Part shown: in pieces, positions 1-7,662 of the stretch
How positions within the stretch are numbered: position 1 is the stretch's first letter
Layout of the letters: each line of letters begins with the position of its first letter
NCBI GenBank assembly: GCA_012800995.1
Contig: JAAZIH010000013.1
Coordinates: 1 to 15,207 of the forward strand
Length of the DNA: 15,207 nt
Origin: Chloroflexota bacterium
GTDB taxonomy: Bacteria; Chloroflexota; Anaerolineae; Anaerolineales; Anaerolineaceae
Direction of reading: 5' to 3'
Position numbers and translations under genes: made by a program
Notes under the pieces: model-generated
What the model was told of the DNA's origin: nothing
Database searches by the model: none
What the model saw: only the letters and a program-made list of their open reading frames with translations

Positions 1-434
1 CCACGGCCAGCTTCAACGGTGAGATCAATATCAACTTCGTGACCATCTTCGTTCATGCTAAAGAGATAGAGATCTGGGTTTATGATTTCAACCTCAGGCG
101 GACAAATAATGTCAGCGGCTGTGATGGTGCCTTTGCCTTTGACTTCAAGATGTAGCTGGGCAGTCTCGACATTGTGTAACTTGAAACGCAAGAGTTTCAA
201 TTGCAACATTACCTGAATAACGTCCTCGCGAACGCCAGGAATGGTGCTAAACTCGTGCATGACATCACTAACCCGAATCGCGGTAACTGCCGCACCGTCA
301 AGCGACGAGAGCAGTATGCGTCGGATGGCGTTGCCGAGGGTGACGCCATAGCCACGTTCTAACGGGCTAATCGTAAACTTTCCGTAGTTGCGCGATTCTT
401 CTGTGCGCTCTACTTTTGGTGTTACCATTTCCAT
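1..434 (-). CDS. rpoA: RNA polymerase alpha subunit, N-terminal part (cut by window edge)
   Basis: Encodes the alpha subunit whose dimer scaffolds assembly of core RNA polymerase. About 144 residues are visible, all in the N-terminal domain. The family signature is clear: ERGYGVTLGNAIRRILLSS lies at residues 26-44, followed by the dimerisation and insert region. No stop occurs before the edge, so the C-terminal domain that binds UP elements lies outside the window. Two in-frame ATGs compete, at 434 and 428. ACAGGA sits about 4 nt before the first and 10 nt before the second, so the start is uncertain by two codons. It is the last visible gene of the alpha operon, 62 nt after rpsD; rplQ would be expected next. 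Confidence 0.95.
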   Translation of the reverse strand, partial: MEMVTPKVERTEESRNYGKFTISPLERGYGVTLGNAIRRILLSSLDGAAVTAIRVSDVMHEFSTIPGVREDVIQVMLQLKLLRFKLHNVETAQLHLEVKGKGTITAADIICPPEVEIINPDLYLFSMNEDGHEVDIDLTVEAGR

Positions 435-449
435 AATTCCTGTCACGGT

Positions 450-475
450 TTACCCCTAACCAGCCTATCGGGTAA
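450..475 (-). promoter_or_regulatory. Possible hairpin in the rpsD-rpoA spacer
   Basis: The 62-nt spacer between rpsD and rpoA contains a perfect 6-bp inverted repeat, TTACCC/GGGTAA, with a 14-nt loop on the transcribed strand. No U-tract follows it, so it does not look like a terminator. It lies about 15 nt upstream of the rpoA start and could affect rpoA translation or mRNA stability. A stem this short can arise by chance. Confidence 0.25.
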
Positions 476-496
476 GAAAGACTGACTTATTCACTC

Positions 497-1135
497 TTAT
501 CGAGAGTAGTATTCAACAATCAACTGTTCGTTCAGGTTGCCGTCAATTTCTGCACGTTCAGGGTTGCGCAACATGCGACCACTGAGATTGGTGAGATCAC
601 GGGCGAGCCAGGTGGGAACAGTGCGACCTTCAGCTTCGTCGCGAAGGTTCTTGAAGTAGGTTGTGTCTTTTGATGTTTCAGCAACGGTGATGACATCATC
701 CACTTTTACTTCCATAGATGGTATGTCAGCACGACGGCCATTGAGCAAAAAGTGACCGTGCGTTACCAAAATACGCGCCTGGGCGCGGCTTGCCGCGAAA
801 CCGAGACGGTAGACAACATTGCTGAGACGGGTCTCAAGAATGGTAAGCAGGTTAGGACCGGGCTGACCGTGCATCATTTCCGCTTGCGCAAAGAAGCGGC
901 GGAATTGGCGCTCGTAAATGCCATAAATGCGGCGCGCTTTTTGTTTGGCGCGTAACTGCTTGGCATAGTCAGACTCACGACCTGGGCGATGTGCCAGTGA
1001 TTTGCCGTGCATTCCTGGGGGATAACTGCGTCGTTCAAATGAGCATTTGGGCGTAAAACAGCGTTCGCCTTTGAGGAACAGCTTTTCGCCTTCGCGTCGA
1101 CATAATCGACAAACTGCTTCTGTATATCTTGCCAT
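497..1135 (-). CDS. rpsD: 30S ribosomal protein S4, zinc-finger type
   Basis: Primary 16S rRNA-binding protein that nucleates assembly of the 30S body and forms part of the mRNA entry site. At 212 residues it has normal length. Cysteines 9, 12, 26 and 31 (C-x2-C-x13-C-x4-C) form the N-terminal zinc finger seen in Thermus-type S4 and absent from E. coli S4. The S4 RNA-binding domain starts near residue 101 ([20 protein letters not shown]), and the protein ends in the typical VEYYSR. The start is preceded by AAAGGAAAG. It lies 22 nt after rpsK and before rpoA, the classical alpha-operon position. In E. coli, S4 represses this operon by binding an mRNA structure; whether it does so here is unknown. 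Confidence 0.98.
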   Translation of the reverse strand: MARYTEAVCRLCRREGEKLFLKGERCFTPKCSFERRSYPPGMHGKSLAHRPGRESDYAKQLRAKQKARRIYGIYERQFRRFFAQAEMMHGQPGPNLLTILETRLSNVVYRLGFAASRAQARILVTHGHFLLNGRRADIPSMEVKVDDVITVAETSKDTTYFKNLRDEAEGRTVPTWLARDLTNLSGRMLRNPERAEIDGNLNEQLIVEYYSR

Positions 1136-1157
1136 AATTCTTTCCTTTTTCTATTTA

Positions 1158-1562
1158 TTAAACGCGGCGCTTCTTGGGCGGACGACATCCGTTGTGTGGA
1201 ACTGGGGTTTCATCAGTAATTTTGGTGATTTTTACTCCCAATGCCTGCACTGCACGGATTGCAGCCTCGCGACCGGGGCCAGGGCCCTTCACATATAATT
1301 CAACTTCCTGGATGCCCATTTGCTGGGCTGTTTTAAGCGCTTGCTCGGTGGCCATTCGGGCGGCAAAAGGTGTGCTTTTGCGTGAGCCTTTAAAGCCGGC
1401 TGTACCCGAGCTGCCCCAACACACTGTGTTACCGCGCATATCGGTAATGGTCACAATGGTGTTGTTGAAGGATGCAAATACATGCACCTGTCCGGCAGAC
1501 AATTGGCGCTTAACTTTGCGCGAGCTGGTTGCGCGTCGCGCGGTTCTTGCTTGTTTAGCCAT
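1158..1562 (-). CDS. rpsK: 30S ribosomal protein S11
   Basis: Platform protein of the 30S subunit near the E site; it contacts S18, S21 and helix 45 of 16S rRNA. The 134-residue product shows family blocks in order: [20 protein letters not shown] (residues 27-46), the [13 protein letters not shown] stretch, [14 protein letters not shown] and a basic C-terminus ending PPKKRRV. The ATG is preceded by GTGAGGAAGAACT, a good Shine-Dalgarno site. Its spacer from rpsM is 109 nt, the largest internal gap in the alpha genes, and can form an extended RNA structure that ends about 25 nt before this start. That suggests its translation could be controlled separately from rpsM. Confidence 0.98.
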   Translation of the reverse strand: MAKQARTARRATSSRKVKRQLSAGQVHVFASFNNTIVTITDMRGNTVCWGSSGTAGFKGSRKSTPFAARMATEQALKTAQQMGIQEVELYVKGPGPGREAAIRAVQALGVKITKITDETPVPHNGCRPPKKRRV

Positions 1563-1587
1563 AGTTCTTCCTCACTATCTTCATACT

Positions 1588-1651
1588 CTGGTACCCGTCA
1601 TCGGTTGCCGCAGGGGAGAAAGGGAACCCCACCGATTCTGGATCAGACCAG
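1588..1651 (-). promoter_or_regulatory. Candidate structured RNA element between rpsM and rpsK
   Basis: On the transcribed strand the spacer folds on paper into four nested stems. P1 is CUGGU/ACCAG (1647-1651 with 1588-1592). P2 is AUCC/GGGU with one G-U pair (1640-1643 with 1593-1596). P3 is AUCGGU/ACCGAU (1631-1636 with 1600-1605). P4 is GGGG/CCCC (1627-1630 with 1613-1616) with a 10-nt loop. A 7-nt bulge (UGCGGCA) lies on the 3' side between P3 and P4. A competing local hairpin, CUGG/CCAG, could form at the 5' end, so two states are possible. No U-tract follows, so a terminator is unlikely. The rpsK Shine-Dalgarno site is just downstream. The pairing was found by eye; no energy was computed. 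Confidence 0.4.
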
Positions 1652-1671
1652 TTAATAAATATGTATAATGT

Positions 1672-2058
1672 CTACTTCTTCGCTCCACGGCGGCGGCCAC
1701 GACCGGCAACGGTCTTCTTTGGACCTTTGCGTGTGCGCGCGTTGGTGCGTGTATTTTGACCACGCAGAGGCAGGTTGCGGCGATGGCGCAAACCACGATA
1801 GCAACCGATCTCGACCAGGCGCTTGATGTTCATTTGAACTTCGCGTCGCAAATCACCTTCGACCTTCAGGTTTTGGGCGATATAGTCGCGTAATTTTGTA
1901 ACTTCTGTTTCTGGCAAATCCTTCACACGAATGGAGGGATCCACACCGGTGGCAGCCAGAATATCATTAGCCGTCTTGGGGCCAATGCCATAGATATATC
2001 GCAGTCCGATATCAATGCGCTTGTTGCGCGGGAGGTCAACACCTTCAATACGAGCCAT
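1672..2058 (-). CDS. rpsM: 30S ribosomal protein S13
   Basis: Head protein of the 30S subunit that forms intersubunit bridges with 23S rRNA and L5 and touches P-site tRNA. The 128-residue product begins [15 protein letters not shown] and has the helix-two-turn-helix region [13 protein letters not shown] (residues 23-35). The rRNA-binding block [16 protein letters not shown] is followed by a very basic tail ending RRRGAKK that reaches toward the tRNAs. The start follows AAGGAATAGAG. It lies 13 nt after rpmJ, the standard order, and is probably driven by the promoter upstream of rpmJ as well as by read-through from map. Confidence 0.98.
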   Translation of the reverse strand: MARIEGVDLPRNKRIDIGLRYIYGIGPKTANDILAATGVDPSIRVKDLPETEVTKLRDYIAQNLKVEGDLRREVQMNIKRLVEIGCYRGLRHRRNLPLRGQNTRTNARTRKGPKKTVAGRGRRRGAKK

Positions 2059-2071
2059 ATTTCTCTATTCC

Positions 2072-2185
2072 TTATCCTTGTCGCTGTTTGTGTCTTGGGT
2101 TCTTGCAAATAACGTACAAACGACCATCGCGTTTGACGATTTTACAGTCTTTACAGCGTTTTTTAATTGAAGCCGATACTTTCAT
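2072..2185 (-). CDS. rpmJ: 50S ribosomal protein L36, zinc-ribbon type
   Basis: The smallest 50S protein, at 37 residues; it binds domain VI of 23S rRNA near the factor-binding side. The translation begins [20 protein letters not shown] and ends RHKQRQG. Cys11, Cys14, Cys27 and His32 make the usual CCCH zinc site, so this is the zinc-containing form rather than the zinc-free paralogue used under zinc starvation. The ATG at 2185 follows TAAGGAG with 8 nt spacing, a strong ribosome site. It is the first gene after the candidate promoter that replaces infA, and rpsM follows after 13 nt. Confidence 0.96.
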   Translation of the reverse strand: MKVSASIKKRCKDCKIVKRDGRLYVICKNPRHKQRQG

Positions 2186-2219
2186 TTGGCATACTCCTTA
2201 TTTTTACCGCAAAGTTTCC

Positions 2220-2248
2220 ATTATAGTCTTTTGCCGCGGTTATGGCAA
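2220..2248 (-). promoter_or_regulatory. Near-consensus sigma70-type promoter upstream of rpmJ
   Basis: Reading the minus strand, TTGCCA (2243-2248, five of six matches to the -35 consensus) is followed by exactly 17 nt and a perfect TATAAT (2220-2225). A transcript would start near 2213 and have a leader of about 28 nt before rpmJ. The element lies in the 69-nt map-rpmJ spacer, where infA normally sits. It would give the alpha genes, including rpoA, a supply independent of the long upstream operon. The 18-bp inverted repeat at 2231-2248 covers the -35 and part of the spacer. Confidence 0.75.
2231..2248. repeat. Inverted repeat TTGCC-N8-GGCAA over the rpmJ -35 box
   Basis: A 5-bp perfect dyad with an 8-bp centre overlaps the -35 element of the rpmJ promoter, the position expected for a repressor operator. 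The same arrangement (TTGCC-N8-GGCAA) appears at 14291-14308 upstream of rplC. It could instead be the stem of an RNA hairpin in read-through mRNA from map: flanking GUC/GAC can extend the stem past an AA bulge. No U-tract follows. Similar dyads with 7- and 3-nt centres occur inside map and rplB, so chance is possible. Confidence 0.35.
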
Positions 2249-2254
2249 GACTTT

Positions 2255-3034
2255 CTATAGTTTTGTAAGCACCAATGGTCCATCTTTTGTGACGGCAATT
2301 GTGTGCTCCTGGTGCGCGGTAAGCCCACCGTTGGCATTGACTACAGTCCAACGATCGCGCAATACACGCGTTCTTCTGCCACCAACCAAGACCATGGGCT
2401 CGATGGCAATGGTCATGCCTTCGCGCAACACAAATCCCGTACCGGGTTTGCCATAATTTGGCAACTGTGGTGCTTCGTGCATAGAACGTCCAACCCCATG
2501 CCCGGTATAGGTATGGGTGCAATAAAAACCTTGACTTTCAACGTGCGCTTCAATGGCCGCGCCAACATCGCCACTGCGATTGCCGATCACCATCTGGCTT
2601 ATCGCGATCTCCAAAGCTTGCTTGGTTGTGTCAATCAAGTGCTGCGCCTGTTGACTGATTTCGCCAACACCAACAGTAAATGCTGAGTCACCTACATAGC
2701 CTTTGTATACCGTTCCGCAATCCACCGAAATAATATCGCCGTCACGTAATTTTCGATTACCCGGAATGCCATGCACCAATTCTTCATTTATACTGGTGCA
2801 AATGCTTGCCGGATATGGCGTTCCATTACCGGGGTCGTAATCTTTGAACGGTGAGTACACGCCATGTGCTTTCTGAACGCTTTCAGCGACCTCGTTTAAC
2901 TCAGCTGTAGTCACACCAGGTGCAATGGCATCCATTACTGCTTGCAGGGTGAGCGCGTTTAAGCGACCAGCCTCACGCATAATCTCGATCTCTTTGGCAG
3001 ATTTAAGATTGACACCAAACACAGAGCTATCCAT
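2255..3034 (-). CDS. map: Type I methionine aminopeptidase
   Basis: Removes the initiator methionine from nascent proteins in the cytosol, using a dinuclear metal centre. The 259-residue protein has all five ligands in order: Asp105 (SVDCGT), Asp116 (YVGDSAF), His179 (YTGHGVG), Glu212 (AIEPM) and Glu243 (HQEHTIAV). The substrate-contacting His89 (LVHGIP) and His186 (RSMHEAP) are also present. There is no N-terminal zinc finger or SH3 extension, so it is the short bacterial form. Its ATG overlaps the adk stop (TAATG), which implies translational coupling. adk-map is the classical spc position, but infA, which usually follows, is missing. Confidence 0.97.
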   Translation of the reverse strand: MDSSVFGVNLKSAKEIEIMREAGRLNALTLQAVMDAIAPGVTTAELNEVAESVQKAHGVYSPFKDYDPGNGTPYPASICTSINEELVHGIPGNRKLRDGDIISVDCGTVYKGYVGDSAFTVGVGEISQQAQHLIDTTKQALEIAISQMVIGNRSGDVGAAIEAHVESQGFYCTHTYTGHGVGRSMHEAPQLPNYGKPGTGFVLREGMTIAIEPMVLVGGRRTRVLRDRWTVVNANGGLTAHQEHTIAVTKDGPLVLTKL

Positions 3035-3687
3035 TACTGCAGAGCCTCATAGATCGCGTCGTTTATTTCATCAATCTCGCCAACGCCGTTAATTTCAAGC
3101 AACTTTCCCTCTTCCCGAAAATGTTCGATAAGCGGTGAAGTTTGCTCATGATAAACTTCCAAACGATGAAGAACGGTTTCAACTTTATCATCTTCTCGCT
3201 GATAAAGTGGCGAACCGTCTTCATCATCAATACCTGCAATTTTTGGCGGATTGTATACCATATGGTACACCCTGCCGCTTTGACTCATCCACCGACCGCT
3301 CAGCCGTTGAACGAGCTCTTCGTTGGGCACACTTAAATAAGCTACCATAGTTAATTCTTCATCAGCGCTATCAAGATAAGATTCAAGCGCCAAGGCCTGA
3401 ACTAAAGTGCGCGGATAACCATCTAAAACCACGCCGTTATCGCAATCTTCTTCTTGAAGACGCTCATTTAGCATGGAGATAGTGATCTCATCAGGTACCA
3501 ATTCGCCTTTTTGAACATATTTAGCAGCCATAATCCCCAAGGGAGTTTCGGTTTTAAGATGCATGCGAAACAGATCCCCTGTTGAAACATGGGGAATTCC
3601 CAGTCGTTTAGCAAGCAGAACCGCTTGGGTTCCCTTACCAGAGCCAGGAGGTCCTAACAACACAATGTAGTTGGCATGCTCGTTCAT
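3034..3687 (-). CDS. adk: Adenylate kinase, long form with cysteine-free LID
   Basis: Catalyses ATP + AMP to two ADP and keeps adenylate pools balanced in the cytosol. At 217 residues it is a long-form enzyme. The P-loop GPPGSGKGT is at residues 12-20, the AMP-binding segment STGDLFR at 35-41 and the DGYPRT motif at 89-94. The LID spans about residues 131-168. It has no cysteines, so it lacks the four-Cys zinc site common in Gram-positive and many thermophile enzymes. Instead it has GRWMSQSGRVYH, close to the E. coli type. The ribosome site (AAAGAGT) is weak. It lies 14 nt after secY, and its stop overlaps the map start. Confidence 0.97.
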   Translation of the reverse strand: MNEHANYIVLLGPPGSGKGTQAVLLAKRLGIPHVSTGDLFRMHLKTETPLGIMAAKYVQKGELVPDEITISMLNERLQEEDCDNGVVLDGYPRTLVQALALESYLDSADEELTMVAYLSVPNEELVQRLSGRWMSQSGRVYHMVYNPPKIAGIDDEDGSPLYQREDDKVETVLHRLEVYHEQTSPLIEHFREEGKLLEINGVGEIDEINDAIYEALQ

Positions 3688-3701
3688 TGTTATAGTACTC
3701 T

Positions 3702-5072
3702 TTAGTTAATCAGCCTGTCGTCATAACCGTGCATGCGCAATTCAGTCTCAATGAGCTGAATAATTTCGCGCACAGTACCCACGACAATCAAAAGACCTGA
3801 AGCCTGCATCAAACCTAAGCCAGCGATATTTGTTTCGCCAAAGAGCTTAAAGACACCGGTCATAATATAGGGCAAAACGGCAATGATACCCAGGAAAAAT
3901 GCGCCAGGCAAGGTAATGCGCCGTTGCACTCTGGTGAGGTAATCCTGGGTCGCTTTACCACGCACAACACCGGGAATTTGAGCACCTTGCTTTTTAAGGT
4001 TCTCACCATAATCCTGCTGCGCAAAGAGCACGTCTGTATAGAAGTAACAGAACAAAACAACCAGGATGAAGAACATGATGGGATACCACCAGGTATCACC
4101 ACCAAAATTCCTGTAAACCCAATTGGCTGCTTTACCAAGCCAGTTTGTCTTGTTCAGGAAGAACGATGACAAAATCGCGGGAAAAGTCAAAAAGCTTTGC
4201 GCGAAGATGATGGGGATCATGCCTGCCATATTGATCATCAAAGGCAGTTGGCTGCGCACAGGCATAGACATGCGGTTACCTATTCGGCGACCCGGGAACA
4301 TAACCGGCACATTGCGTTTGCCAAGCTGCATATAGACAATGCCAAAGACGGTCAAAATGAACACAACAAAGATGATAATAAATGCCCACCACGGGTCAGA
4401 TACAAACTGACCAGGATTGACAGGATCAGATCGGCGCACCATTTGGGCAATCGTCTCTGGGAAGCGTGAAACAATACCCGAGAAGATGATTAAGCTAAGA
4501 CCCTGGTTGCGCAAACCGAATTCTGAGATGAGCTGTCCGATCCAAATACCAAACATAGTACCGGCAACCATCGTAATAATTGCCGTTAGTGTTGGTAAGA
4601 GATTTGCACCGGTAAAACCAAAGTGTTGAATAACCGATCGACCACCCAACATTTGGTTAAAGATGTTAATTTGCCCGAAAGCTGAAAGCAACGCCATCGG
4701 AATGGTCAGAATGACAGTCCATTTTTCCATCCAAATGCGGCCCTCGCGTGGGTCATCTTTCATCTTGCGCTCAAGCGCCGGAATAACTGGGGTTAGCAGT
4801 TGCAAAATAATCTGCGCGGTAATGTAAGGGTACACACCCATTGCCAACACAGAGAATTTCGAAACCGCGCCACCGGAAAGCAGGTCGAGCAAGCCTACCA
4901 GGTTGCCACCGGCACCGGTAAGTTGGCTCAGCTCCTTTACAGCAGCGTGATCCAAGCCAGGCACCGGCACATTGGCGACAAATCGATAGACAGCCAGCAA
5001 CAAGAGCGTGATGAGCAACTTGTTGCGGATGCCTTCAGACTTCCATAAATAGCGCCAGGACGATCGTTTCAT
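3702..5072 (-). CDS. secY: Protein translocase subunit SecY
   Basis: The channel subunit of the SecYEG translocon in the cytoplasmic membrane; it passes or inserts secretory and membrane proteins. The 456-residue sequence has ten hydrophobic segments. The plug/TM2 region SVLAMGVYPYITAQIILQLL is at residues 74-93. The cytosolic loop with IPGVVRGKATQDYLTRV begins near residue 366; it corresponds to the ribosome- and SecA-binding C5 loop. The C-terminus TELRMHGYDDRLIN is typical. The start follows AAGGAGACAAGCTC, a strong ribosome site. It lies 21 nt after rplO, its usual partner, so translocon and ribosome output are tied together. Confidence 0.98.
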   Translation of the reverse strand: MKRSSWRYLWKSEGIRNKLLITLLLLAVYRFVANVPVPGLDHAAVKELSQLTGAGGNLVGLLDLLSGGAVSKFSVLAMGVYPYITAQIILQLLTPVIPALERKMKDDPREGRIWMEKWTVILTIPMALLSAFGQINIFNQMLGGRSVIQHFGFTGANLLPTLTAIITMVAGTMFGIWIGQLISEFGLRNQGLSLIIFSGIVSRFPETIAQMVRRSDPVNPGQFVSDPWWAFIIIFVVFILTVFGIVYMQLGKRNVPVMFPGRRIGNRMSMPVRSQLPLMINMAGMIPIIFAQSFLTFPAILSSFFLNKTNWLGKAANWVYRNFGGDTWWYPIMFFILVVLFCYFYTDVLFAQQDYGENLKKQGAQIPGVVRGKATQDYLTRVQRRITLPGAFFLGIIAVLPYIMTGVFKLFGETNIAGLGLMQASGLLIVVGTVREIIQLIETELRMHGYDDRLIN

Positions 5073-5093
5073 GAGCTTGTCTCCTTATTGTTG

Positions 5094-5552
5094 TTACCCA
5101 AGCTCAATGAGCTCGATTGTGCCACCAGCTTCTTCGATCTTCTGGCGGGCACCTTCAGTAACCTTATGGGCTTTGATCATGAGCGCGACTTTGATATCGC
5201 CACGGCCCATAATCTTAACGGGCAGTCCTTTACCTTTGAGCAAACCGTTTTCTTTGAGGTTTTCAGGGTTTACTTCATCACCTTTTTTGTATCCAGTGAG
5301 CGCGTCAAGGTTGACCTCAGCATATCGGACACGATTGATAGGTGTAAAGCCTTCACCACGCAGGAAAGGCAGTTTGCGATAGAAGGGCAAGTTGCCACCC
5401 TGATGGTAGAGTCTAACGCCACCACTGGTGCGAGCGCTTTGGCCTTTGGTACCGCGGCCGGCACTTTTGCCCATGCCACTTCCGGTACCGCGCCCAACAC
5501 GTCTTTTGCTTTTCTTTGCGCCTTCGTTAGGTTTAAGATCATGTAATTGCAT
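5094..5552 (-). CDS. rplO: 50S ribosomal protein L15
   Basis: Late-assembling 50S protein with a long basic extended N-terminal arm that threads through 23S rRNA. The 152-residue product starts MQLHDLKPNEGAKKSKRRVG, a normal L15 opening. It continues with the glycine- and arginine-rich stretch GRGTGSGMGKSAGRGTKGQS, then LPFYRKLPFLRGEGFTPINR, and ends in the globular domain (VTEGARQKIEEAGGTIELIE). The Shine-Dalgarno sequence GAGGAG lies in the last codons of rpmD, one nucleotide away, so the two are probably translationally coupled. Confidence 0.98.
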   Translation of the reverse strand: MQLHDLKPNEGAKKSKRRVGRGTGSGMGKSAGRGTKGQSARTSGGVRLYHQGGNLPFYRKLPFLRGEGFTPINRVRYAEVNLDALTGYKKGDEVNPENLKENGLLKGKGLPVKIMGRGDIKVALMIKAHKVTEGARQKIEEAGGTIELIELG

Positions 5553-5553
5553 C

Positions 5554-5763
5554 TTATTTCTCCTCTAACGTTGACTCAATCTCTACCAAATGCGAGACTT
5601 TGTCAAGCATACCCCGAATGACGGGCGTGTCTTCGTGTTCGACCTGATCTTGCAGTCGTTTAAAGCCAAGCGCGTCAAGGGTTCTTTTTGTTCTAACGGT
5701 GTAACCGATGCCGCTTTTTACAAGTTTTATGCGAAGCATCTTCTTAGCAGGTTTCTTAGCCAC
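5554..5763 (-). CDS. rpmD: 50S ribosomal protein L30, probable GTG start
   Basis: Small two-strand, two-helix 50S protein. The GTG start at 5763 gives 69 residues, slightly longer than the usual 58-62. The core [21 protein letters not shown] is typical. The GTG overlaps the last codons of rpsE by 8 nt and is preceded by GGAGG with a short 4-nt spacing. An in-frame ATG nine codons... eight codons further on would give the conventional L30 length but has only AAGAAG before it. The GTG is preferred on ribosome-site grounds, and the ATG remains a real alternative. The C-terminus is acidic, ending STLEEK. Confidence 0.93.
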   Translation of the reverse strand: MAKKPAKKMLRIKLVKSGIGYTVRTKRTLDALGFKRLQDQVEHEDTPVIRGMLDKVSHLVEIESTLEEK

Positions 5764-6280
5764 GTTTCCTCCGATCCCAATAAGGTGTCACATCGCGCAC
5801 GTCTTTACCTCGTTCGAGTGCCACAACTTCGGGCGACTTGAGCTGATCAAGCGCGTTGAAGGTGGCGTGAACAATATTGAGCATATTGGCACTGCCAAGA
5901 GATTTGGTCAAAATATCGGTGATACCAACAACTTCCAAAACAGCACGCACACCACCCGCGGCGATGACGCCAGTACCAGGAGACGCAGGCTTGAGGAAGA
6001 CTTTGGCACCACTTTGAACACCAGTTACCTCATGGGCAATGGTCGTGCCATGCAGGCTAATCGGGCGCATGTTTTTATACGCGCGTTCGGTCGCTTTGCG
6101 CATAGCGTCGGGCACAGACAAAGCCTTGCCAACACCCAAACCAATGTTACCGTTGTTGTCGCCAACAACCAGGGTCACGCGGAATGAAAAGCGTCGACCA
6201 CCTTTTACAACCTTCGCAACGCGGGCGATATCGATGACACGTTCGTCGTATTGTTGTTCTAATGTTTGAAAATCATCCAT
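5756..6280 (-). CDS. rpsE: 30S ribosomal protein S5
   Basis: 30S body protein at the mRNA entry channel that contributes to decoding fidelity and mRNA helicase activity together with S3 and S4. The 174-residue product has the double-stranded RNA-binding-like N-domain with [20 protein letters not shown] (residues about 20-39) and [21 protein letters not shown]. The C-domain contains [19 protein letters not shown]. The start follows GAGGATACT. The stop lies inside the rpmD coding sequence (8-nt overlap), and the rpmD ribosome site is formed by the DRRKRG codons at the end of S5. Confidence 0.98.
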   Translation of the reverse strand: MDDFQTLEQQYDERVIDIARVAKVVKGGRRFSFRVTLVVGDNNGNIGLGVGKALSVPDAMRKATERAYKNMRPISLHGTTIAHEVTGVQSGAKVFLKPASPGTGVIAAGGVRAVLEVVGITDILTKSLGSANMLNIVHATFNALDQLKSPEVVALERGKDVRDVTPYWDRRKRG

Positions 6281-6292
6281 AGTATCCTCGAT

Positions 6293-6658
6293 TTAGAATT
6301 CTAAGCCGCCCTTGCGAGCACCTTCGGCCATAGACTTAATGCGACCGGTGTAGTAGTAACCAGCGCGGTCCATAACCACTTTTTTAATACCCTTATCCAG
6401 GGCACGTTTTGCGATTTCTTCACCAACCAGGCGAGCCTGGTCGATCTTGTTTTTACCTTCCATGGCGGCGCGCAGACCAGCGTCTACACTCGATGCCGAA
6501 GCCAAAGTTGTACCGCTATGATCATCAATCAGTTGAACGTAGATTTCGTTAATACTTCGGAATACGTTCATGCGCGGTCGCTCCGGCGTGCCAAAGATCT
6601 TCTTGCGAACGCGCTTGGCGCGATGCAGTCTTGCTTGGTTCCTAGATTTCTTTGCCAT
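6293..6658 (-). CDS. rplR: 50S ribosomal protein L18
   Basis: Binds 5S rRNA with L5 and L25 and helps dock the central protuberance on the 50S subunit. The 121-residue product has the basic N-terminal tail ([20 protein letters not shown]) and the family blocks [20 protein letters not shown] (residues about 27-46), [15 protein letters not shown] and [20 protein letters not shown], ending GLEF. In many relatives the second block reads FDRGGY; here it is MDRAGY, a minor change. It starts 8 nt after rplF with GAGGT upstream and runs into rpsE after 12 nt. Confidence 0.98.
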   Translation of the reverse strand: MAKKSRNQARLHRAKRVRKKIFGTPERPRMNVFRSINEIYVQLIDDHSGTTLASASSVDAGLRAAMEGKNKIDQARLVGEEIAKRALDKGIKKVVMDRAGYYYTGRIKSMAEGARKGGLEF

Positions 6659-6666
6659 GTTTACCT

Positions 6667-7215
6667 CTACCTACCGGTCTTTCCAGACTTACCAGCCTTG
6701 AGTTTTACTTCTTCGCCCTGATAGCGAATACCGGTGCCGTGATAGCGCTCTGGTGGGCGCACCTTACGGATTTCAGCAGCAACCTGACCAACTTGTTGGC
6801 GGTTTCTGCCCATAATTTTGATAAGACGTGCTCTGGCATCCACATCAAATTCGATGCCATCGGGCGCGGGGTAGTTGACGGGGTGAGAGTACCCAACGTT
6901 CAAGACCAAATCTTTGCCCTGCAGCTCAGCGCGATAACCCACACCGATATATTCCAAAACGCGTGTGAAACCTTCGCCGCAACCAACAATCATGTTGTTC
7001 AACAGCGCGCGGGTGGTGCCGTGTAAGGCGCGAATGCGAGGCTCGTCGTTTGGACGGCTGACGGTAATGGTGCCATCTTCCATCTTAAGCTCTATCTCTG
7101 GCGCAAAGGTTTCTTCAAGTTGTCCTTTGGGACCCTTGACAGTAACCTTTTGCCCTTCGATTTTTACTTCCACACCCTTAGGCAGGGTAATGGGTAATTT
7201 TCCGATACGCGACAT
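6667..7215 (-). CDS. rplF: 50S ribosomal protein L6
   Basis: 50S protein near the sarcin-ricin loop and the base of the L7/L12 stalk, needed for late 50S maturation. The 182-residue protein shows the two tandem L6 folds. The first begins [20 protein letters not shown], and the second carries [20 protein letters not shown] and the signature [20 protein letters not shown] near residues 148-168. The ATG is preceded by a perfect AGGAGGT with 7 nt spacing, one of the strongest ribosome sites in the window, which overlaps the end of rpsH. Confidence 0.98.
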   Translation of the reverse strand: MSRIGKLPITLPKGVEVKIEGQKVTVKGPKGQLEETFAPEIELKMEDGTITVSRPNDEPRIRALHGTTRALLNNMIVGCGEGFTRVLEYIGVGYRAELQGKDLVLNVGYSHPVNYPAPDGIEFDVDARARLIKIMGRNRQQVGQVAAEIRKVRPPERYHGTGIRYQGEEVKLKAGKSGKTGR

Positions 7216-7226
7216 GTATTAACCTC

Positions 7227-7640
7227 CTACCATACCTTACAGAGTACCTCGCCGCCCACACCAATTTTGCGCGCGCGCGCACCCGTCATGACACCCTTGG
7301 GGGTCGAAAGGATTGCGATGCCAATACCTGAAAGCACCCAGGGGATGTCTTTCTTAGAGGTATACACACGGCAACCGGGGGTTGATACGCGTTGCAAACC
7401 GGTGATCAATGGACGACGCTGACGTCGCTCGCCAATGTACTTCAGTTTTACTTGCAAGACCTTGTGGGTCTCGTTTTTACCTTCCAATACTTCGTAGCCG
7501 CCAAGGTAGCCTTCCTCAACGAGGATGCGCGCCACTTCGGCTTTGAGTTTGGAGTGTGGCATAGCCACAGTGGACAATCCAGCCATCGCGCCATTGCGAA
7601 TTCTGGTTAACATATCGGCAATTGGATCTGTTATAGTCAT
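7227..7640 (-). CDS. rpsH: 30S ribosomal protein S8
   Basis: Primary binder of the central domain of 16S rRNA (helix 21). In E. coli it is also the repressor of the spc operon, acting on an mRNA site at rplE. The 137-residue product starts MTITDPIADMLTRIRNGAMA and ends with the signature block GIGIAILSTPKGVMTGARAR plus KIGVGGEVLCKVW. An insertion-like segment around GERRQRRPLITGLQRVSTPG is normal for longer bacterial S8. A strong GGAGGG ribosome site precedes it. No obvious S8-type mimic helix was recognised by eye in the rplX-rplE region. Confidence 0.98.
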   Translation of the reverse strand: MTITDPIADMLTRIRNGAMAGLSTVAMPHSKLKAEVARILVEEGYLGGYEVLEGKNETHKVLQVKLKYIGERRQRRPLITGLQRVSTPGCRVYTSKKDIPWVLSGIGIAILSTPKGVMTGARARKIGVGGEVLCKVW

Positions 7641-7662
7641 AATCTCTACCCTCCAGGCTCAA

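Noticed and set aside
1174..1668. Long plus-strand open frames over rpsK, rplO, rplX, rpsE and other genes
   Set aside because: They are antisense shadows of well-recognised ribosomal genes, with no family resemblance or good ribosome sites.
1660..1671. AT-rich stretch with TATACA-like sequence after rpsM as an rpsK promoter
   Set aside because: No -35 element was found at 16-18 nt spacing.
2220..2250. The dyad after map as a rho-independent terminator
   Set aside because: No U-tract follows the stem in the direction of transcription, and the same bases make a consensus promoter.
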